From Treponema sp. (lineage in GTDB: Bacteria > Spirochaetota > Spirochaetia > Treponematales > Breznakiellaceae), in the NCBI GenBank assembly GCA_031275535.1, contig JAISOR010000067.1:1-22572 (forward strand): a stretch of DNA of 22,572 bases, written 5' to 3'. A program made the translations under genes and the position numbers. The notes below the pieces were generated by a model. The model did not search any database. It worked only from the letters and a program-made list of their open reading frames with translations, and was not told the DNA's origin. This document shows positions 16,603 to 22,572 of this stretch, one piece after another. Each line of letters opens with the position of its first letter. Within the stretch, counting starts at the first letter, position 1.

Positions 16603-16800
16603 CTACTCCTCATTTTTAAAGGCGCCGATCTGCCGGCGATATTCCACAATCCGCTCAATAACCTCCGGGACCTTTTCAAGGACCACTACCGGTTTTCCCG
16701 AGAGCATGAAGAAGGTAGTATTGGGCCGGGCCTCTATTGATTCAATCTGATGAGGATTTATATAATACTCTTTCCCGTCAAGCCTGGTTACTTTTATCAT
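16603..16800 (-). CDS. flbD: FlbD family small flagellar-operon protein
   Basis: This 65-residue protein is of the FlbD family found between flgE and motA in spirochaete and some Firmicute flagellar operons. It shows the family start (I-K-V-T-R-L-D-G-K-E-Y-Y-I-N-P), then I-E-S-I-E-A-R-P-N-T and a short helical C-terminus (E-V-I-E-R-I-V-E-Y-R-R). No catalytic motif or membrane segment is visible and the molecular function is not established. The Shine-Dalgarno AAAGGA lies 5 nt before the ATG at 16800. Its stop codon overlaps the alternative GTG start of motA. A 98-nt spacer with two stem-loops separates it from flgE. Confidence 0.92.
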   Translation of the reverse strand: MIKVTRLDGKEYYINPHQIESIEARPNTTFFMLSGKPVVVLEKVPEVIERIVEYRRQIGAFKNEE

Positions 16801-16814
16801 AACGATCCTTTTAA

Positions 16815-16847
16815 CCGGGGAATCTTCAGGTCATAAAAATTCCCCGG
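16815..16847 (-). other. stem-loop in the flgE-flbD spacer, near flbD
   Basis: A perfect 9-bp stem CCGGGGAAT / ATTCCCCGG (16839-16847 with 16815-16823) and a 15-nt loop, ending about 6 nt before the flbD Shine-Dalgarno. No T-tract follows, so it is more likely an mRNA-processing or stability element than a terminator. Confidence 0.6.
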
Positions 16848-16865
16848 ATACATCAAAATGGGCCG

Positions 16866-16885
16866 GCCGGAAAAATGCTTCCGGC
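16866..16885 (-). other. stem-loop just downstream of the flgE stop codon
   Basis: A 7-bp stem GCCGGAA / TTCCGGC with a 6-nt loop, 13 nt after the flgE stop. The transcript continues with GGCCC rather than a T-tract. It could stabilise the flgE 3' end or limit read-through. Confidence 0.5.
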
Positions 16886-16898
16886 GGGGGCCCGGTTA

Positions 16899-18299
16899 CT
16901 ACCGTTTCAGGGTCAGGACTTCCTGTAAGAGCTGGTCCGCGGTCTGGATGGTCCGGGAATTGGCCTGGAATCCCCGCTGGGTAACGATCATGTCCACGAA
17001 TTGTTCGGAGAGATCCACGTTGGACATCTCCAGGGTCCCGGCGATGATCTTCCCCTTTCCGGCTATGCCGGAAGGACCGATATTGGCGTACCCCGAGTTG
17101 TTGGAAACCACAAAGGTATTGTCCCCCGCTTTTTCCAGGCCCCCCTGGTTGGTAAAACTTGCCAGGGCCACCTGTCCCAGGGTCCGGGTGGTACCGTTGG
17201 AATGGATCCCGGTGAGGATCCCGCTTTGGTCGATCTTGAAGTTTTCCAGGTATCCCATGGTATGGCCGTCCTGGATTATGGCCTTGGTGGAGCTGCTTTC
17301 CGCATATTGGGTAACCGTATTTACCAGCCCCCCCACGGTCCCCAGGTTAAGCTCGAATTCCTGCCGGACCAGCACGCCGTCCTCGCCGGGGGTGGCGTCC
17401 TGTACGTCAAAGGCCACCTGCATAATCACCGCCCCATCCGGGGTAGAGGTATTCCCCGCGGCGTCCACAACCCCCGCCAGGGTTCCCAGGTTGGAGAAGT
17501 TTACCGTAAAGGTATTCCCCTCCCCCACCGCGGGGGCGGCCTCGGCCAGGCCTACGGAGGTATTGGTGGGGTCCGGGTTTTCCGGGTCCACCGTAACCGT
17601 GGCGGTCCAACTGTTGTTCACCTCCGGAACCTTGGTAAATTCAACCCGTAAAATATGTTCCTGCCCAAAGGTATCGAAGATCTTCATCTCCGTACCCCAG
17701 GTTCCCTGCAGTATATCCGCCTGGCCGGCCCCTTCCTGAATTTCCGGGGTCCGTTTGTCCAGGTTACAGGCAAAGTTGACCACCGTGGTAGCCCGGGCGG
17801 AGTCCTTGCCTCCCACGGGAATAACCAGATTCTCCACGTCCCGGGAAACATCCAGGAGCTGGATCCCATCCACCTCCCGGGCCATCCAGCCCTGGACCCG
17901 CATACCATTGGCGGGATTTACCATGACGCCGTCCTGATCCAGACTAAAGGCCCCGGCCCGGGTATAGAAGGACTTACCCCCTTCCTCTAAAACAAAGAAC
18001 CCCGTGCCCTGGATGGCCAGGTCCGTCCCTACCCCGGTGGTCTGGAGGGAGCCCTGGGTATGGATCGTATCAATAGACGCTACCGACATCCCAAGACCGA
18101 CTTCCTTGGGATTTACCCCGCCCAGATCTTCCGTAGGTCTGGCCGCGCCGGTAAGCTGCTGATAGATCATATCCTGAAAATTAACCCTGTTCCGCTTAAA
18201 CCCGGTGGTGTTGACGTTGGAAATATTATTCCCCACCACATCCATCCTGGTTTGATGATTCTGCAACCCGGATACCCCGGAAAATAACGATCGCATCAT
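16899..18299 (-). CDS. flgE: flagellar hook protein FlgE
   Basis: This is the hook subunit, 466 residues, close to other Treponema FlgE. The N-terminus [14 protein letters not shown] and the [13 protein letters not shown] block (24-36) are rod/hook family signatures, and the C-terminus has [16 protein letters not shown] and Q-R-G-F-Q-A-N-S-R. Lys165 (codon 17805-17807) and Cys178 (17766-17768) match in number the residues that form the lysinoalanine cross-link between hook subunits in T. denticola; Asn179 follows the Cys. The first of two tandem ATGs is preferred (AGGAG 8 nt upstream). It is flanked by 81-nt and 98-nt spacers, both with stem-loops. Confidence 0.98.
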   Translation of the reverse strand: MMRSLFSGVSGLQNHQTRMDVVGNNISNVNTTGFKRNRVNFQDMIYQQLTGAARPTEDLGGVNPKEVGLGMSVASIDTIHTQGSLQTTGVGTDLAIQGTGFFVLEEGGKSFYTRAGAFSLDQDGVMVNPANGMRVQGWMAREVDGIQLLDVSRDVENLVIPVGGKDSARATTVVNFACNLDKRTPEIQEGAGQADILQGTWGTEMKIFDTFGQEHILRVEFTKVPEVNNSWTATVTVDPENPDPTNTSVGLAEAAPAVGEGNTFTVNFSNLGTLAGVVDAAGNTSTPDGAVIMQVAFDVQDATPGEDGVLVRQEFELNLGTVGGLVNTVTQYAESSSTKAIIQDGHTMGYLENFKIDQSGILTGIHSNGTTRTLGQVALASFTNQGGLEKAGDNTFVVSNNSGYANIGPSGIAGKGKIIAGTLEMSNVDLSEQFVDMIVTQRGFQANSRTIQTADQLLQEVLTLKR

Positions 18300-18320
18300 A
18301 GGCGATACTCCTTATAGAAA

Positions 18321-18342
18321 GTTTGCCCCATATCCGGCAAAC
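18321..18342 (-). other. stem-loop in the flgD-flgE spacer
   Basis: A 7-bp stem GTTTGCC / GGCAAAC with an 8-nt loop, ending about 9 nt before the flgE Shine-Dalgarno AGGAG, in an 81-nt gene-free spacer. Confidence 0.45.
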
Positions 18343-18380
18343 ATATTCAGTCAAAAACCGGACCCTTAGGGGCCCGATAC

Positions 18381-18818
18381 TCATTCCTCAAAGACCTTGG
18401 CAACCTGATCCCATTGATAGTAACTGCCGTTGACCAGAACCTGGGGCGTTCCGCCCCGGGTAACCGCCTTAACGGTTCCCTGGACGATCCTGTCCCCCTC
18501 CACTATTTCCACCGAATGTCCCAGGGATGCGGCGGCCTCACTGCCGGAAAGCATCTCCGCCAGCCGGGAAAAATCACTGGCCATGCTGGTCATCTGTTCC
18601 AGGGTGGAAAACTGGGCCATCTGGCCGATGAATTCCTTGTCTTCCATTGGGGCCGTGGGATCCTGATGGGAAAGCTGGGTGATAAGAATTTTAAGAAAAT
18701 CATCCTTTCCCAAATTCTGGGTAGGAGCTTTCCCCTGCTGTATGGTCTTATTGTATAAATCCACTTCCCGCTCAAGCCGCGCCCGTTCCTGTGAATTAAG
18801 AACCGATTGAAGCTCCAT
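18381..18818 (-). CDS. flgD: flagellar hook cap/assembly protein FlgD
   Basis: FlgD caps the growing hook. The 145-residue protein has the family core L-G-K-D-D-F-L-K-I-L-I-T-Q-L, then Q-D-P-T-A-P-M-E-D and Q-M-A-Q-F-S-T-L-E-Q-M, followed by a Tudor-like C-terminal part (V-E-I-V-E-G-D-R-I-V-Q-G-T-V). It is shorter than enterobacterial FlgD (about 230 residues) because it lacks the fibronectin-like insert, as is common outside enterobacteria. The frame stays open further upstream, into fliK, but the ATG at 18818 has AGGAGA 6 nt before it and starts the conserved region. It begins 10 nt after the fliK stop. Confidence 0.96.
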   Translation of the reverse strand: MELQSVLNSQERARLEREVDLYNKTIQQGKAPTQNLGKDDFLKILITQLSHQDPTAPMEDKEFIGQMAQFSTLEQMTSMASDFSRLAEMLSGSEAAASLGHSVEIVEGDRIVQGTVKAVTRGGTPQVLVNGSYYQWDQVAKVFEE

Positions 18819-18828
18819 ATCTATTCTC

Positions 18829-20271
18829 CTATACCAACATATTAACCTGGGGCAGGACGGGCCCTCTGCCCGGGGCCCCGCCGAAGCCGGGGATCTCCGA
18901 TCCCGCGGTTTCTCCCGCCGCATCATAGCGGGAAGCGGCCAGGCGGGGCGAAAAGAAGGGTCTCGCCTCCTCTCCTTTCCACTGCCCGGCGGCCCCGTTT
19001 TGTCCGCCGTCCCCGGCAAGGGCCATTTCGAGACTGGCCCCCTCAAAACCGGAGTCCCTGAAGGACTGCTCCAGGGAACGGATCTCCCGTTCAAATGCCC
19101 TGAGGGCCTCATCGCTTTCGACGATGATCTGCCCCGCTATCTTGTTTTCGGCCATTTCCAGACGTATCTTTACTGTTCCCAGGGATTCGGGTTTAAGGGA
19201 GAGCCGGATGGTCCCCGCTCCCCCATCCCGCAGCATGATAGAGGCGTGCCGCACAATATCGCCGTTAAGGGTTTGGTTGAGTTCCCGGGCCAGCATATCC
19301 GTAAAAACCTGCGAAGACCGGCCTTCCCCGCCGGGGCCCGGCTTCCCGGGGCTTCTGCCGCCGGGCCGGAACTCCACCGTGAGTTCCACCTCACCCCCTC
19401 CGGGGGCCTCCTCCCCGGCGGTCCGGGATTCCTGCTCTCCCCGGACCGCCGCCGGCTCCTGGCCGGACCGGAGATCCCGGAGCTCCAGGCTAAGGCGCTC
19501 CCGGTCTTTTTTGCCGTTCCTGGATTCGGAGACGGGCCCCTTATCCTTGGCCTCCGGAGAAGCGGGCCTTACCGCCCGGGACAGGCGGCCCTGGCCGGCC
19601 TCCGCTGCCGGGGCCGGACCCGCCGGATCCACCGGATCCGTTGGGGCGCTTCCCCGGCCCTTTGGGCGGGACCGCGTCCGGCCTTCGCCGGAGGGGTCCT
19701 CCCGGACCTGGTCCCCGGCCTCCCGAAAGGGTCCCCCGGAAAGCTCCGGCAAGACCTCCCCGGCGGCCGGGTCTTCCTCGGCCGCGATAGAAAGGCCCGG
19801 CCCTTCCGGGGCAAGACCCTCTTCCGCGGGGCCCGTTTCCGGCATTTCCGGGGGCATTTCCCCCGGCGCCGGGCCTTGCAGGGCGGCCATAAGCGCCCGG
19901 TCCTCTTCTGCGGCGGCGGGAGGCGCCTTTTCGGGGATAGTCTTTTTTTGCAGCTTTTCATGTTCCGCGGAGAGGCTGTGTTTTGACGGGTCCGGGGACG
20001 CCGCCTTTTTTGCGGCCCCGGCCTTTCCCTTCCGGGAAACCGCCTCTCCGGGGGCCCCATCGTGTAATGCGGGCCCCTGTCCGTCGGGCACCGGCCCATC
20101 GGACCCTGGTCCGTCGGACCCTAGTCCATCGGACATCCGTCCGCTGCCCCTTAGTCCCGCGAGCAGTTTGGCAAACACCCCCAGGCCGTTCTGTTTCACG
20201 TCCTTGGGAGCTTGAGCCTTACCCGGATCGGGACTTTCGGGGGAATGAATTTGGGGGGATAGCTCAATCAC
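18829..20271 (-). CDS. fliK: flagellar hook-length control protein FliK (Tap1 type)
   Basis: This is the hook-length ruler and trigger of the FlhB switch. The 480-residue protein has a long low-complexity Pro/Gly/Glu/Ala-rich N-terminal two thirds (about 1-320) and a C-terminal Flg_hook domain at about 323-425 with the signature L-S-L-K-P-E-S-L-G-T-V-K-I-R-L (357-371). Residues 46-65 are four copies of a five-residue D-G repeat, matched by a 15-bp tandem repeat in the DNA. It starts with GTG at 20271, with AGAGGAGG 7 nt upstream. This gene is called tap1 in the first described Treponema fla operons. The ruler part diverges quickly, so identity rests on the C-terminal domain and on position before flgD. 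Confidence 0.95.
   Translation of the reverse strand: MIELSPQIHSPESPDPGKAQAPKDVKQNGLGVFAKLLAGLRGSGRMSDGLGSDGPGSDGPVPDGQGPALHDGAPGEAVSRKGKAGAAKKAASPDPSKHSLSAEHEKLQKKTIPEKAPPAAAEEDRALMAALQGPAPGEMPPEMPETGPAEEGLAPEGPGLSIAAEEDPAAGEVLPELSGGPFREAGDQVREDPSGEGRTRSRPKGRGSAPTDPVDPAGPAPAAEAGQGRLSRAVRPASPEAKDKGPVSESRNGKKDRERLSLELRDLRSGQEPAAVRGEQESRTAGEEAPGGGEVELTVEFRPGGRSPGKPGPGGEGRSSQVFTDMLARELNQTLNGDIVRHASIMLRDGGAGTIRLSLKPESLGTVKIRLEMAENKIAGQIIVESDEALRAFEREIRSLEQSFRDSGFEGASLEMALAGDGGQNGAAGQWKGEEARPFFSPRLAASRYDAAGETAGSEIPGFGGAPGRGPVLPQVNMLV
20081..20140. repeat. four-copy 15-bp tandem repeat inside fliK
   Basis: Four imperfect 15-bp units (for example CCATCGGACCCTGGT and CCGTCGGACCCTAGT) encode residues 46-65 of FliK as four pentapeptides (M-S-D-G-L, G-S-D-G-P twice, V-P-D-G-Q). 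Copy-number change would keep the reading frame. Confidence 0.85.
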
Positions 20272-20289
20272 CGCCCGGCCTCCTCTGGT

Positions 20290-20308
20290 TAGGACCCCTT
20301 GGGTCCTA
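20290..20308 (-). other. tight stem-loop before the fliK ribosome site
   Basis: A perfect 8-bp stem TAGGACCC / GGGTCCTA with a 3-nt loop lies in the 63-nt flbB-fliK spacer, ending 3 nt before AGAGGAGG of fliK. No T-tract follows. It could tune fliK translation or protect the 5' end of a processed message. Confidence 0.55.
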
Positions 20309-20334
20309 TGATTCCGGAGGGCCGGGTGCTTTGC

Positions 20335-20958
20335 CTAAAGGGAGGGTCTCCCGGCCATCTTCCGCTGCAGCTCTGCCGCCCGTTCGGGGGGCAATAAGGA
20401 CAGCCAATAGGATACGATGGAGGTGGTCCCTTCCGCCTGGGCAATCTCTTCGGTCTTCCGGAACACGTCAATAGCATCCTGATCGTTCATTGCGGCAATA
20501 ATGCCCACCGCTCGCTCCGGAGGCATACCGGTCAAATAACGCGCATTCTGTTCGACGTTTCTTATTCTAATTTCGGCGTCTTGGGTCATGGCATTGAAGG
20601 AATTCTCCCGTTCATCCAGCGCTTTTTGCCGTTCCTCCAATTCCTGGGCCATTTGTTCAATTTCTCCCCGCCGGGCAAGGATGTCATCTTCCTGCTGATC
20701 CAGTTCCATGTTCCGCAGTTCCAGGGCCTCCAGGCGGACCGCCAGCCGCTCCGCATCCAGGGAAAGGTACTCTTCCTCCCCCTGTTCCGGCGCGCTCCGG
20801 GTTTCCAGGCCCATAAGACGATAGACCGGGGCCAAAATTTCCTTGGCATCGATAACATTGAGGTAATCAAACCAAACAAGACCACCCCCGGCCAGGACAA
20901 TGATGAGCAGCAACAGCACTATCACCCTGCCTAAGATTCGTCCTCCGTAACCGGCCAC
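20335..20958 (-). CDS. flbB: periplasmic-flagellum collar protein FlbB
   Basis: FlbB is a membrane-anchored collar protein; in Borrelia it organises the spirochaete-specific collar around the motor base. The 207 residues comprise a membrane helix at about 10-29 (I-V-L-L-L-L-I-I-V-L), a coiled coil at about 60-130 (repeated Glu/Leu heptads such as M-A-Q-E-L-E-E-R-Q-K), and a C-terminal MgtE_N/MotE-like helical domain with M-P-P-E-R-A-V-G-I-I-A-A-M-N and L-P-P-E-R-A-A-E-L. It starts with GTG at 20958, with GGAGGAG 7 nt upstream. It is the promoter-proximal gene here. Confidence 0.9.
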   Translation of the reverse strand: MAGYGGRILGRVIVLLLLIIVLAGGGLVWFDYLNVIDAKEILAPVYRLMGLETRSAPEQGEEEYLSLDAERLAVRLEALELRNMELDQQEDDILARRGEIEQMAQELEERQKALDERENSFNAMTQDAEIRIRNVEQNARYLTGMPPERAVGIIAAMNDQDAIDVFRKTEEIAQAEGTTSIVSYWLSLLPPERAAELQRKMAGRPSL

Positions 20959-20991
20959 CTGCGTACTCCTCCGGGATTATTTTCTTATTCA

Positions 20992-21021
20992 ATTATACTA
21001 CCAGTTTCGGCGTTTTTGCTA
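20992..21021 (-). promoter_or_regulatory. sigma-70-like promoter of the fla operon (flbB)
   Basis: On the minus strand a perfect -10 box TATAAT lies at 20997-20992. A weak -35 candidate (TAGCAA, 3 of 6 matches) lies at 21021-21016 with an 18-nt spacer. The start of transcription would be near 20985, giving a leader of about 27 nt before the GTG of flbB, with its GGAGGAG site inside. No sigma-28 box was seen, in keeping with the sigma-70-type control reported for the Treponema fla operon. The weak -35 suggests dependence on an activator. Confidence 0.65.
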
Positions 21022-21023
21022 CC

Positions 21024-21078
21024 TATCCTTACAGGTTCACAAGACTGCCATTGACAGTATTTCCAGCCTGTAAGTATA
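21024..21078. repeat. long imperfect dyad between the divergent promoters (candidate operator)
   Basis: An inverted repeat is centred on 21051: outer arms TATCCTTACAGG (21024-21035) and CCTGTAAGTATA (21067-21078) pair at 11 of 12 positions, and an inner palindrome ACTGCCATTGACAGT (21044-21058) shares the same centre. In all, 20 of 27 positions pair. It covers the whole rightward promoter and adjoins the leftward -35 box. Confidence 0.65.
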
Positions 21079-21080
21079 TT
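21051..21080 (+). promoter_or_regulatory. sigma-70-like promoter of the beta-barrel protein gene
   Basis: Perfect TTGACA at 21051-21056 and TATATT (5 of 6) at 21075-21080 with an 18-nt spacer. The expected transcription start is about 21086-21088, which coincides with the ATG at 21087. Confidence 0.7.
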
Positions 21081-21086
21081 TATTAA

Positions 21087-21539
21087 ATGGAAAAGAAGAT
21101 ATTAGTATGTTTTGTTGTTTTATTTGCCGGGATATGCGTAGGGGCCTATTCTTTCGGCATTGGTCTGCAATTTAACGGCCACGCCTCGGATGTTTTTTCC
21201 CCCGGGGTGGCCCTTGCCCTGAGCTTCACGGAATCAACCCACCTGGCCCTGAACTGGTATTTCGGTTCGGTAAACAACCTGGGGCTAACCGCCGATTATT
21301 GGGCCTTTACCCCGGGGATATTTTTCCTTGGGGCCGGACTTTACGCCAGTACGCTTATAGGTTCGGATGATTTCGATCTTAAGGGGGGTATCCGTTTTCC
21401 CCTGGGGATTAGCATAAAACTGGCCAAGTTTGAAATCTACGCCCAGGTGGCTCCCTCCATAGGTCTTAAATTTTATCCCAGCCTGGGGGGCGATAGATTT
21501 TTCTTCCCCTTTGCCCTGGGAGGACGTTTCTGGTTTTAG
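21087..21539 (+). CDS. small probable outer-membrane beta-barrel protein
   Basis: This 150-residue protein starts with M-E-K-K, a hydrophobic signal peptide (residues about 5-20, ending V-G-A-Y-S), and then alternating hydrophobic and polar residues over the whole mature part, with many Gly, Phe and Tyr. It ends G-G-R-F-W-F, a terminal aromatic residue as in outer-membrane beta-barrels. The mature length (about 128) would allow a small barrel of about eight strands. No lipobox is convincing. The gene is divergent from the fla operon. There is no Shine-Dalgarno, and the sigma-70-like -10 box ends 6 nt before the ATG, implying a leaderless message. It is followed by a terminator hairpin. I do not recognise the specific family. 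Confidence 0.75.
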   Translation: MEKKILVCFVVLFAGICVGAYSFGIGLQFNGHASDVFSPGVALALSFTESTHLALNWYFGSVNNLGLTADYWAFTPGIFFLGAGLYASTLIGSDDFDLKGGIRFPLGISIKLAKFEIYAQVAPSIGLKFYPSLGGDRFFFPFALGGRFWF

Positions 21540-21549
21540 GGGGTAAGAA

Positions 21550-21586
21550 AAACTCTAAAAACTGAAGTTTTTAGAGTTTCTTTTTT
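21550..21586 (+). terminator. rho-independent terminator after the beta-barrel protein gene
   Basis: A perfect 14-bp stem (21550-21563 with 21566-21579) around a 2-nt apex, followed by TTTCTTTTTT (21577-21586). It begins 11 nt after the stop codon at 21539. The stem is AT-rich but long, and the T-tract is strong. Confidence 0.85.
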
Positions 21587-21593
21587 AATCGAG

Positions 21594-21624
21594 GCTTTCC
21601 CAAAACTTCAGTTTTTGGGAAAGC
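21594..21624. repeat. second palindrome downstream of the terminator
   Basis: A 12-bp perfect stem (GCTTTCCCAAAA at 21594-21605 with its complement at 21613-21624) and a 7-nt loop. There is no T-tract on either side, so terminator function is doubtful. Its core is the reverse complement of the core of the terminator hairpin. Confidence 0.7.
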
Positions 21625-21670
21625 TTCCTTGGATTTAGGGGAAAAAGCGGGCTACCGGCCACTTTTTCCA

Positions 21671-21731
21671 TGAGCCTGGCCCAAAACCGTGCGCTTTTAG
21701 CGCACAGTCAATTAGTTTTGGGACAGGCTCA
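21671..21731. repeat. compound palindrome upstream of the SDR gene
   Basis: 17-nt arms (21671-21687 and 21715-21731) pair at 16 of 17 positions and enclose a second perfect hairpin, GTGCGCT-TTT-AGCGCAC, at 21689-21705. The structure ends 3 nt before the AGGAGG of the SDR gene. It may be a regulatory leader, a dispersed repeat element, or both; the sequence alone does not decide. Confidence 0.75.
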
Positions 21732-21744
21732 ATCAGGAGGGATT

Positions 21745-22572
21745 ATGAAAGCACTATTTATCGGCGGGACCGGAACCATCAGCGCGGCCATTTCCCGGCA
21801 GCTTGTGGAACAGGGCTGGGAACTCTGCCTTTTAAACCGGGGCAGCCGTAACCAGGATTTTAAGGGTAAGGTCACGGAGATTAATTGTGACATTAGTGAC
21901 GAAGCCGCGGCGGCGGAAAAGATCAAAAATCAGGATTTTGATGTAATAGCGGATTTTATCGCCTTTACGCCCCCCCAGGTTGAGCGGGATTACCGGCTTT
22001 TTAAAGATAAAACCCGGCAGTATATCTTTATCAGTTCCGCCTCGGCCTACCAAAAGCCCCCCTCGGATTACCGCATTACCGAAGGCAGCCCCCTGGCCAA
22101 TCCCTACTGGGAATATTCCCGGAATAAAATTGCCTGCGAGGACTATCTCCTGAAAATGTACCGGGAAGCGGGGTTCCCCCTTACCATTGTGCGTCCCAGC
22201 CATACCTATGATGAACGCAGCGTACCCCTGGGGGTCCACGGCAAAAACGGAAGCTGGCAGGTGGTTAAACGGATCCTGGAGGGGAAGCCCGTCATTATCC
22301 ACGGAGACGGAACCAGCCTTTGGACCATGACCCACAACAGCGATTTCGCCCGGGCCTTTATCGGGCTCATGGGAAACATCCACGCCATAGGCGAGGCGGT
22401 CCAGATCACCTCCGACGAGACCCTCACCTGGAACCAGGTATACGAAGCTATCGCCCGGGCCCTGGGCCGCCCCTTAAAGGCGGTACATGTGGCCAGCGAA
22501 TTCCTTGACCGCTGCGGCGAATACGACTTTAGGGGCAGCCTTATCGGGGATAAGGCGAATTCGGCGGTCTTT
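21745..22572 (+). CDS. extended short-chain dehydrogenase / NAD(P)-dependent epimerase-dehydratase, 3' end missing
   Basis: The frame is open from the ATG at 21745 to the right edge (276 codons). It is an extended SDR enzyme: the nucleotide-binding start is L-F-I-G-G-T-G-T-I-S (4-13), the second strand ends L-L-N-R-G-S (29-34), which hints at NADP use, S-S-A-S-A-Y lies at 97-102, and the catalytic Y-S-R-N-K (Tyr124, Lys128) fits YxxxK. V-R-P-S-H-T-Y (149-155) is the usual strand after the active site. AGGAGG at 21735-21740 lies 4 nt before the ATG. The substrate cannot be told; sugar-nucleotide or related metabolism is possible. A large compound hairpin ends just before the ribosome site. I see no clear promoter. 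Confidence 0.88.
   Translation, partial: MKALFIGGTGTISAAISRQLVEQGWELCLLNRGSRNQDFKGKVTEINCDISDEAAAAEKIKNQDFDVIADFIAFTPPQVERDYRLFKDKTRQYIFISSASAYQKPPSDYRITEGSPLANPYWEYSRNKIACEDYLLKMYREAGFPLTIVRPSHTYDERSVPLGVHGKNGSWQVVKRILEGKPVIIHGDGTSLWTMTHNSDFARAFIGLMGNIHAIGEAVQITSDETLTWNQVYEAIARALGRPLKAVHVASEFLDRCGEYDFRGSLIGDKANSAVF

Noticed and set aside
18325..18360. Possible promoter before flgE (TTGACT followed after 16 nt by TATGGG)
   Set aside because: The -35 is good but the -10 matches only three positions; the downstream stem-loop explains the spacer equally well.
18819..19112. N-terminal extension of FlgD upstream of 18818
   Set aside because: The frame is open but lies inside fliK, is Arg/Pro-rich without family similarity, and the ATG at 18818 has a good Shine-Dalgarno and starts the conserved part.
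19124..20215. 363-codon plus-strand frame opposite fliK
   Set aside because: The Ser/Pro/Arg-rich product is an artefact of the GC-rich low-complexity fliK region.
21087..21160. Lipoprotein signal in the beta-barrel protein (A-G-I-C near residue 17)
   Set aside because: The residues before Cys do not fit a lipobox well, and the protein ends in an aromatic barrel signature; an ordinary signal peptide is more likely.
21594..21624. Second palindrome as a terminator
   Set aside because: The stem is good but neither strand has a following T-tract, and a full terminator lies just upstream.
1..22572. CRISPR arrays, tRNA or rRNA genes, insertion sequences, phage genes
   Set aside because: I saw no regularly spaced repeats, no cloverleaf-like segment in the few intergenic gaps, and no transposase or integrase motifs.

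Overview
The window is a long flagellar and motility operon of a spirochaete, read almost entirely on the minus strand. It is most likely a GC-rich Treponema of the termite-gut type; the genus is inferred from gene order and protein features, not from a database match. The diagnostic points are a FlbB collar-protein gene, a FliK-FlgD-FlgE-FlbD-MotA-MotB-FliL-FliM-FliY-FliO-P-Q-R-FlhB-FlhA-FlhF-FlhG-FliA order, a long FliY in place of a short FliN, and a FlgE with Lys165 and Cys178 at the positions used for lysinoalanine cross-linking in Treponema denticola.

Layout in transcription order, right to left. A divergent intergenic region (20959-21086) carries a sigma-70-like promoter facing left and another facing right, with a long imperfect dyad between them. 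Leftward come flbB (collar), fliK (hook-length control), flgD (hook cap), flgE (hook), flbD, motA and motB (stator), fliL, fliM and fliY (C-ring switch), fliO, fliP, fliQ, fliR, flhB and flhA (export apparatus), flhF and flhG (placement and number GTPase/ATPase pair), an unrecognised two-helix membrane protein, fliA (motility sigma factor), a FapA-family protein with a Jag-N-like domain, a small hydrophilic protein, and a membrane-anchored coiled-coil protein cut by the left edge. Most junctions are 4-nt overlaps or gaps under 25 nt, and no strong terminator lies inside the roughly 21 kb, so this looks like one transcription unit. A candidate internal promoter precedes fliL, and stem-loops sit in the longer spacers.

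Rightward from the divergent region is a small probable outer-membrane beta-barrel protein, apparently with a leaderless start. It is followed by a rho-independent terminator, two more palindromes, and an extended short-chain dehydrogenase/epimerase gene that runs off the right edge.

Together the left-pointing genes supply the export gate, hook, switch, stator and placement machinery of periplasmic flagella. The rod, MS-ring and export-ATPase genes (flgB, flgC, fliE-fliJ) are not in the window and are presumably elsewhere. I saw no tRNA, rRNA, CRISPR array, transposase or phage gene. No stretch longer than 300 bases lacks a gene; the longest is 21540-21744.
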